A stretch of 64,000 nucleotides of DNA, taken from Burhinus oedicnemus (Eukaryota > Chordata > Aves > Charadriiformes > Burhinidae). Shown here piece after piece: positions 56,646 to 64,000 of this stretch (the first letter of the stretch is position 1; every line of letters starts with the position of its first letter). Below the pieces are notes generated by a model. The model did not search any database. It worked only from the letters and a program-made list of their open reading frames with translations, and was not told the origin of the DNA. Location of the stretch: assembly GCA_008921705.1 (NCBI GenBank), contig VFFE01006813.1, forward strand, positions 164,416-228,415, written 5' to 3'. The position numbers were made by a program, and so were the translations under genes.

Positions 56646-59600
56646 TAATTAGTTCTGAATAAAAGCACGCTGTCTGAACATTGGTGCAAAGACATGACTT
56701 ACAGAACTGTTAGTGTCTACATTTATTAGCTACTATTCTGCAGATTTTCAAAATATAAGCCATTGAGCAATTCCGCCTACATAAAGACCACAGAACTGGC
56801 CATTCCCAAACAGGGAAGTGCATACATTTAATGACATTCCTGCCCTTCCCCTTAGCCCTCCCCACTTCTCTAACCTGTTATCTATATTAAATATAATTTT
56901 GCTTTCAGGAAGTATCTATGACACTTCCATCTGAAGCAGGGCTTCCAGTATTTACAGATATCAAAGAACTGGTCTTAATTTCATCTGATACTTTAAAAAG
57001 CCTTTTATTCTAAAATAAATTATTGAAATGTGGTATTGGTAAAATGGGTTGCTCCAGTAATGGATTTACTGTGACGGTGCAATCAATTTCAGAGATTGGA
57101 TTTCAGGATAGAAACTATTCATCACTCTCCATGTCAGTGCAAGGTTTACCTTCACACTGCGGTCACCCGCTGTAGCTTATGGATACCAAGGGCAGAGGAG
57201 GATCTACTGGAGCAAAACTCTTTCTGTCGCTTTTTTTTTATTCTTGATGAGGTCAGAGCCTCAAGAGTTTGCACAGTTACAGCAGCTCCACAGCATCATG
57301 GTGCCACCCCAGGAGATGCAGAGGGACTCATCCCTATGCAATAGGAGACGTGCTTAAATATTCCATTTACCTACTCTGCCATGATTCAATTGCAGGATGT
57401 CTCCTCTGTGTTCTCCCACTTCTCTGCCTTATTCCAGGGTCAGCAGAGCCTTTCAGTAGGTAAAGGCCTTCAGGGGTAGAGACTACAGTAGTTTTAATAG
57501 GAATGATGGGGAGAGGCCTTGGATTCCTACAACTTCTTCCCATCCTGTAACACAAAGCACCCAGCACGTGAATGGTGCTAATGTGGAAGGGAGAAGAGGA
57601 GCTGTGACGTTAACTGTCCCTCCTTCCCCCTGCACTGACCCTCCCTTTCAGTAGATTCACATCTGAGGTGTTTCACGAGCTGGAGATCCCGATAACTGCA
57701 GGTACACCTCCCCTGCCATAGCTACAAACATATCTCCTGGACCTCTGCAGCAAAGGAGGAGGCTGAGAACAGGAGCAGTTTAGTCCTGGAGGTCAACAAT
57801 GACAGGATTTTACGCCCCTTATTTTTGCTCCATGGAGGCCCATGTGCCTCTATTAGCATATATACATATTCACAGTCTCATTAGTCCCTCTTTCTCCTTC
57901 TCCCTGGCTGGTAGAGCCCCTACAGTCCTGCCAGGGCCACAACCCCTGGAAGCTTCACGAACCACCATGAAACACAGCTCGTCTGCAGCGTTGTGAATTA
58001 TTAGTAGCAGGAACAAGTGGCAAATCTAAGCCTTGTGACATGAAAAATATGAAAGCTATTTTTCCATCCTCATCTCTAACAAATCTTGTTCTTCATTCCT
58101 AGAAAGCAAAGTCAACCCCATAAATCAAGAAGCCTGTGGATTTGGGGTTTTACATTAACACCTTCATTCATGCTTTGCTGTGACCTCTTGGATTGGGGTG
58201 AATTACTCTACTGTGCTGGGAAATGGCAGCTCTGGAGCCAAATTTAGCACCTAGAAAATTTCCCTTGGCTCTTAGGTGCCATAATTTTAAACCTGACTCC
58301 CTGCTTAAAGACAAAGTCATGTCTACATTTGATTTCAGGTGTTACATACAATAATTTAAGAAGTTAAATGGGGATCTGGCAAGTCTCTGACTATGGAGGG
58401 GGTTGGAAAATATTATTTGGAGCCAGAAATGCAGTTTTCTTGGCTATGGTCTGTTCTCTGTCTACCAACATCAGCTCTGCATTTAGTCTTTCACTGACTT
58501 TCTCAGGTATTACAAATGGTGAAGTTTTGCTCAGTTGGAGGATCACCATCAATACATACAGCTGGATTGGAATACCTAATGAATGGTGAAAAACTGTGCT
58601 TGTGATAGTGATTTATAGTGCCTCTTAGGACAGCTAAAGTAACTGAAAGGTCTCTGGAGTTTTAGAGCTTTCTTCTCACTCCACTCCACTGCTTCCACTC
58701 CTTCTTTTGCTCTGTTTTTTCATATAAAATATGGCCTAACCTGGAAATTTATTTAAAAAAAATCAAAGCTCTGAAGAAACTCACCAAAGACACCTTGCAG
58801 TGATTAAGATGCAGTGAACCACAGCAAGAAAGCTACTGATGATGCCACCTCGATGCCTGCAAAGGAAGGGCTCCTGGAAGGGCACGGTCTCCCAGAGACA
58901 GCTAACTCTAACTTCGGTCACAGCAGATGGGTGCTTAAGGTACCTCTTAACTCTGCGTTTAAATGCACAAACCCTGCATTTAAATGCACAAATCCTTCTG
59001 GCCATCCAATGCAGAACTTATGCTTTACTTAGTGTTAGACCTGCCCACAGCCTCAGCAAGCCTACAAGAAAGGTAACTTAGTTCTTATCTCCTTAGTCTC
59101 TGTTCAGAGCTTTTGATTTTGCTCAGGAACAAGATTAGGCTGCTCTATCTGTGCCACAGACTCAGTATTTTCCACCTGCGGTAACAACACTTGAAACACT
59201 ACAATAAATGAGCTCTTGGAGTGCTTCACCTTCCACAATCTAGTGCTGACCAGAGTAGATCTACGTAACTCGGTGGTCACCAACACTAGTAGATCTACTT
59301 TGGAGCTGCTTTTCAGATGGGAGGTGCTGGAAGGGTTAAAGAAGAAGAGGTAATACTGAAGGGGGAATGAAACTATATAATAAATTAGACTTTTATTCAG
59401 AATTTCTAAACTTTGAATGTTGTAGTTTCAAAACAGCAGTCATTCCAGCGATGAATGAAGAAACAATTCCTTTATTAAAGATCCAGCACTCCTCACTGCT
59501 CAGATAAGATGTAAGCATTCCAAGTACTCTGAAAAAAAAAAAAAATTTCTATTCCCAAGTCTGACCATCATGCTATAAAGGACTGCTCCTGCAAGTGTTT

Positions 59601-61371
59601 TGTGTTTCCTAACTTAGAAATATCAATGGACAGAAAATAAGTTAAACCCAGAATACTCCTGAAGCGTTGTTAATAAATTGTAAAAAGGGAAAAGAAAAAA
59701 AAAAAAAAAAAGAGTACCCATAGATACAACCACGTTCAGCAATAATAGGTAGAAATCATAGTTAATGTCAGCTGGAGTGCAGGATGCTAAGGAGTTATCA
59801 ATGCTCTGATATTAGGCATGCACGTACCTAGGCAGAATCAAGCACTCTCCAAGGAAGCATTAAAAGTCACAGATCTAAGCTTACTATCTGACTCTGGTAC
59901 AGTGTCACAAACACCTTCCTTGGGGTCTCACACACTATATACCTGGTTCATCTATAAAGAGATTAGATCTCAGACCTCAGATCTTCCCTCAATGCAACAG
60001 CAGTGCCTCCTGCTGTACTCCAGGTTGTATTTATTCCCAGACATCCAGTTCTGTCTGGTTTCAGTTACCCATGAAGCCATGGTTGGCATTTTGAGAAGAA
60101 CTGAGGAGAGCAACGGAAGATGTATCTAACTGGTCTCAACAGCTCTGGAAACGTCAGCCTGTCTCACAGAAATACACTCTGCACAACCCAGCATGGGACA
60201 ACAGTGGGTGAGGCAGCCTGAAAAACCCAACGGATCTTCTGTTCGTAAGCCAGTTTTGAATCCCTTTCTGAATATGTTTGAGTATCACAGCACATCAGGG
60301 CTGATCTGTGGCACCCACAGGTTTTCAACCTACTCGGACACGCTCCCCTCCTCTTCCTTCAACACATTTCAGCGCTAATCTGCAGGAAGCCCTGCTCCAG
60401 CACCGCGACCTTCTGCTGAACAGGCTTTCACTTGTGCTGACCCATGACAGACTATCACAGTTGGGGAATGCTGACTGTATCACTGCCCACGTGAATGCCA
60501 AGTCTGCCTTAATCCAAAAACATCAGAAAAACGAACTTGGGGTCAATCTTACTTAAGGAATGTGCCAAACTTCCTGGAGGTCACAGCGAGAGAACAAGCC
60601 CAGTGTTTTACCTCTGAAACGGAGAGACAGAGAGGTTTTAAATCCTTTTGAGTCATCAGCCTGTAAAGCAGGTAGACTAGCAAAATAAAAGAGGGGCTTG
60701 TCTCTGCTCTGGGCTGTAACTGGGAGCCTTTCACTGGAGAGGGTTCTTCCTCCCCCTCGGGGTGGTTTTCTGCATATCAGGTAGAAAATCTCTTTGAAAA
60801 ACAGCAAGTCAAATCTTTCAAAACAATCATTATGATAACAAAGAAGAAGAATAACGCTAACGACTACTCTGCTACCACGACTTCCACCCAAAAAGTTTCT
60901 GAAGGCTTTGCAGAAACTGTTTATCAAACCTCAGTGCAGGGCAGCCGGCTCTGGGGAAGGTCCTCAACAACAAGCACCTCCACAACTTGGTGTGGTCATT
61001 CCTCACTGCAGTCGGAAGAGCTTTGCTGGTGAGGCTGCTCCAGCTGGAGGATGAAGCTCTGGGCTGTTCTCACAGCACTGACAGGAGCTGGCAGCCCACC
61101 ACCCTTCCCTCCCCAGCTAATCCCAATAACATGCTCCCAGTACTTACAGCAGACGATGGTACTGTTGAGATGGGTGTCTGTCTGTCCCACCCTTGCACCG
61201 TTTGAATCAATCTTGTTTGCTTGACTTCCAAGCTTTGGGGCTACGTAATGTCTGCAAAGCAGTTTGAGACTTTTGACTCGGAAGATGCCATGGGTGCAAA
61301 GGATAGTCTTTTCATTCCCAAGCAAGTCTTAGAAAACCAGTAAGCTTCACAGCACGTCCGGGAGACTTCTG
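56646..61371. other. Non-coding with homopolymers
   Basis: Poly(A) runs lie at 59532-59545 and 59695-59711. A 21-base tandem duplication lies at 58954-58995. Nothing coding was recognised. Confidence 0.5.
58954..58995 (+). repeat. Two tandem 21-base units containing a TTTAAATGCA core
   Basis: Unit 1 is tgcgtttaaatgcacaaaccc (58954-58974). Unit 2 starts tgcatttaaatgcacaaatc (58975) and differs at two bases. In unit 2 TGCATTTAAATGCA (58975-58988) is a perfect 14-base palindrome. Confidence 0.9.
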
Positions 61372-61500
61372 CATTTTATATTTGGAGAAACTGAGGCAGG
61401 AGGTTACATGGTTTCTAAAGATCACCAAACAAAACTGTGGGAGTGCCAGTAACTAGGCATAAACAAAGCAGGTCTTCAAATGACCTGTTGAACTCCTTTT
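61372..61500 (-). repeat. MIR-like (CORE-SINE) fragment
   Basis: The + strand reads gcattttatatttggagaaactgaggcagg, then ttacatggtttctaaagatcacc, then agtgccagtaactaggcat and caggtcttcaaatgacctg. This follows the reverse complement of MIR: 'attttacagatgaggaaactgaggc...gttaagtgacttgcccaaggtcac...agtggcagagc...ccaggtctt..gac'. It is the best of the three MIR-like copies in the window. Confidence 0.7.
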
Positions 61501-63088
61501 CCATTAAGGATCGAGAAATATCATAACACTCTCACTAACAGAAGGCAGAGAAGGACACTTATACCTGAAACAACTTTCATCAGTGAACAGGATTCCCAAA
61601 TAACCTTCTTCATGCAAGTCCTGGTTCAGTGACTGGGTAGTAGGGGTTAGTGGACCTGGAAGCTGTGACACCTCCCTTACCAGGACAGCCTGTGACCACA
61701 GTGCTCCTGCCAGCCTGGCTCTGGAGGCTTGTGCCATGTCCAGCTCTGCTGCAGTAATCCCCTACCATCAGAATGACCAGGAAAAATGTAGTCTGCGACT
61801 GTGATGCCAACATCACTGCAGTGATGAGCCCTAGGAAGGAGAGCCAGGATGAATGTTAGCTCTTCTGTAACTAGAAGCTGCAGAAGTGGTAGCTGAAGAC
61901 CTAACTGAGTTGTGGTGCAAAGCCTTGCAAGGATGGCCTCAGCTGAGAAGGTCAAAAAAGCAAGTAGGGACTTGTTTGGAAGCAAGAAGGTACCTGTGAA
62001 CACTAGTAGAGTCACTCCAGACTTACTCTGGGATAAAGGAGAGAAAAAACTTGGTCTTGTGCATGGACAGCCAAAAATGAGTAAAAAACCCCAAGTAACA
62101 TGGCCAAAGTATTTCTCCTCATCTCTTTCTCCTTTTACCTGTTTCATACTTCTTTTCTTCCTCATCCCAGAGGAAAAGCCTGATCCATCAGCTGACAGGC
62201 AATCCACATATGATTTCAGATTTTCCTGAAACTTTCCTCAGAAACTTTTACTTAGAAAATTATCTGCTCCCTCTGCAGACCAAAGAGAGCATCATCATCT
62301 GAGCATCTATGCAAACCAAGCCAAACTTCTAAATCTGTGGCAGTTCCAAATTCACAGCATAAAACAGGGACATTTCAGTTCTTCATAGCTCTGTTACTGA
62401 AATCTTAGAACTGAGAAGGACTGCATTTGGGCAGTCATGCAAAATTATTAATTTGCATTATTAAGACAGTTTTCTTCAGCTTCATTGGTTGTCTTCTTTC
62501 CAAAATTGTCCTTGAGAGTAAGTAGGAGTAATCAGAAAAGTAATCCTTCTGACAGCAATAGGAATGTGAGCATATGGCATCCTTTCTGAAATGAAAGAGT
62601 TGATGCTCATTGTCAGCCAGAGGAAGGAAGATGTGACCACAGCATCTGTCTACATTCTTATCGCAGACATTTTGTGCACAGTAGCAAGAAATGCCCAAAG
62701 TGAAAGTTTTTATAAGGGGAGGGGAAGAAGCTTCTCTACTTCACACACTAAGATCCATCAACAAATATTTGCAGAAAGGCAATTTTTAATTCATTCAGGG
62801 CAATCTTGGAAAGAAAATACAATGCTAAAGGTTGAGCTCTTCAGAGACCAAGGAGAATGTTCCACCTACTACCAAACCCAGTGAGTTCACAATGAACTAC
62901 ACCCGCAAGTAGTGGCAGCAACGAGCATGCATCAGGCTGCTTCAAGACAGTTCAAGAGTAGGACTTGGAATATGTTAATTGCTGTTACCTTTGTGATCCG
63001 TTTTATCTGTTCCACTGTCTTTTTGCTTAATTGTTTTTTACTTGCTTATCTGTTGAAATTAAGCATCCCAGCTCCATTTCCCAGGTCA

Positions 63089-63127
63089 CCAGTTAAAGGG
63101 ATTTACCTTTTGCCAGTTAAAGGGATT
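63089..63127 (+). repeat. Short direct repeat, 15 bases, period 24
   Basis: CCAGTTAAAGGGATT occurs at 63089-63103 and again at 63113-63127, a local duplication. Confidence 0.9.
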
Positions 63128-63330
63128 AAGTAGGTTCTTTAATTTCAAAGAGAGAGACAGGTCCAGGTATGATTGCAGAACTTCATTTATCCTGCCCAGC
63201 CAGCAATTACATCTGATGGACTTTCTGGCTGCCACAAGTTTTCTAGAGCGTCTTAGTAGGTTACCTTCCATGCTAACCTGAAAAGGCTCTGCCAGACAGC
63301 CAAGCGCTCATACTTTCTATCATCTCTTGC

Positions 63331-63352
63331 TTTTTTTTTTTTTTTTTTTTTT
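63331..63352 (+). repeat. Poly(T) run of 22
   Basis: Twenty-two consecutive T bases, the longest homopolymer in the window. It could be the poly(A) tail of a - strand retroposed copy whose body would lie to the right, but no source gene was recognised there. Confidence 0.95.
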
Positions 63353-64000
63353 AGTTCAAATAGCCCAGTTTTGGCTTTCTCTGCAGAAAAAGACTTAGGA
63401 AAGGTCTTTTCTTTCATGCATATTCCCAGCTTTGTGCCAGGATCTAATGAGACTCTGAACCAAAGCTGACACAGTCTCAGACAGAATAATCTCTTCTCAC
63501 AGCACACATAAGTGCTTTTTGGACTGGTTTCCTTTCTCTCAGGCAATTATAGGTGATTTTAAAGAGGCAGATGTTGTCAGATTCCTCCTTTGTCTGACAG
63601 GTTGGGTTTTTTTTTTCCTTGGCTCTCTCTTTTCTGAACAATAATAAAAAGGCTGACATTTCTGGGGGACTTCCCAAATTTCTGACCACACTTACCACAG
63701 GGTTGCATTCCAGCATAAAATCCCAGCCATTTCCTGTTTTTCTGTCACAACTAGTAAACAAGCACCCCAAAAGATCAGCATTTATAGGGAGAAGCTGTGG
63801 GTAGTCTGCTGGCAAATGACTGCAGTTAAGTACAATTTTATATTTATTAAGAACTCTCTTCTTGTGATAAAAGACAAAGGTATTTTTCCTACTTACTATA
63901 CACTTAAGAATGACATCTAGCTGAGCATTTTATTACAATCTGATAGCCAGAAATAACCTTGGAGGAATAAAATTACCTGTTACAATCCCTATGAAGAGCC

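Larger units (their letters stand above)
61501..64000. other. Non-coding, no gene recognised
   Basis: The largest frame is 176 codons on the - strand (61677-62207), with no recognisable domain and no support. A T22 run and a short direct repeat are listed separately. Confidence 0.5.

Noticed and set aside
27220..58252. Identical 16-mer GCCAAATTTAGCACCT at 27220-27235 and 58237-58252
   Set aside because: A shared 16-mer in 64 kb is close to chance expectation and the flanks do not align.
42541..64000. EYA2 first coding exon
   Set aside because: Looked for the conserved EYA2 N-terminal words (such as KLKFNRAD-like) in the listed open frames and did not find them, so no EYA2 exon is claimed.

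Overview
The window looks like avian nuclear DNA. It holds one multi-exon vertebrate gene at the left end, followed by about 57 kb of non-coding sequence. The avian call rests on four things. A chicken-repeat-1 (CR1) LINE 3' end carries the classic bird terminus, with the octamer-like ATTCTACG/ATTCTATA tail, at about 54765-54883. A decayed CR1 reverse transcriptase lies at about 9390-10335. A/C-rich low-complexity tracts of the kind common in bird genomes recur. No L1 or Alu-type elements were seen. No prokaryotic or viral gene organisation is visible. Exact species cannot be told.

Region 1 (1-6240) is SLC2A10, encoding GLUT10, a class III facilitative sugar/dehydroascorbate transporter, on the + strand. 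Exon 1, which in human SLC2A10 I believe contributes only the start codon plus one base, is not found and is probably upstream of the window. The other four exons can be placed with consensus splice sites and compatible phases: exon 2 at 1932-3308, exon 3 at 4351-4473, exon 4 at 5047-5182, and a terminal exon at 5851-5947 plus a 3' UTR ending near an ATTAAA at 6218-6223. Joined in phase they give a protein of about 578 residues if exon 1 supplies only Met. Human GLUT10 has 541; most of the excess lies in the extracellular loop between TM9 and TM10.

Region 2 (6240-11000) starts just downstream of the gene. It has a sharp CpG island at about 7490-7780 with an (AGAC)6 microsatellite, a second CpG cluster near 10861-10935, and the CR1 fragment. 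In vertebrates the next gene downstream of SLC2A10 is usually EYA2, on the same strand. No EYA2 coding exon is recognised here, so the rest of the window is best read as the SLC2A10-EYA2 intergenic space or the 5' non-coding part of EYA2.

Region 3 (11000-64000) is non-coding. Long stretches of modest GC contain only short chance ORFs. They are interrupted by old SINE-like (MIR/CORE-type) fragments, two age classes of CR1 3' ends, one ancient palindromic repeat, microsatellites and homopolymers. Several AT-rich blocks are dense in homeodomain, TALE or TCF-like motifs and are reasonable candidates for conserved enhancers: 24440-25050, 41890-42540, and more weakly 14930-15300 and 34400-34800. 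This is inference from motif content; conservation could not be tested. No previously undescribed multi-gene system is evident.
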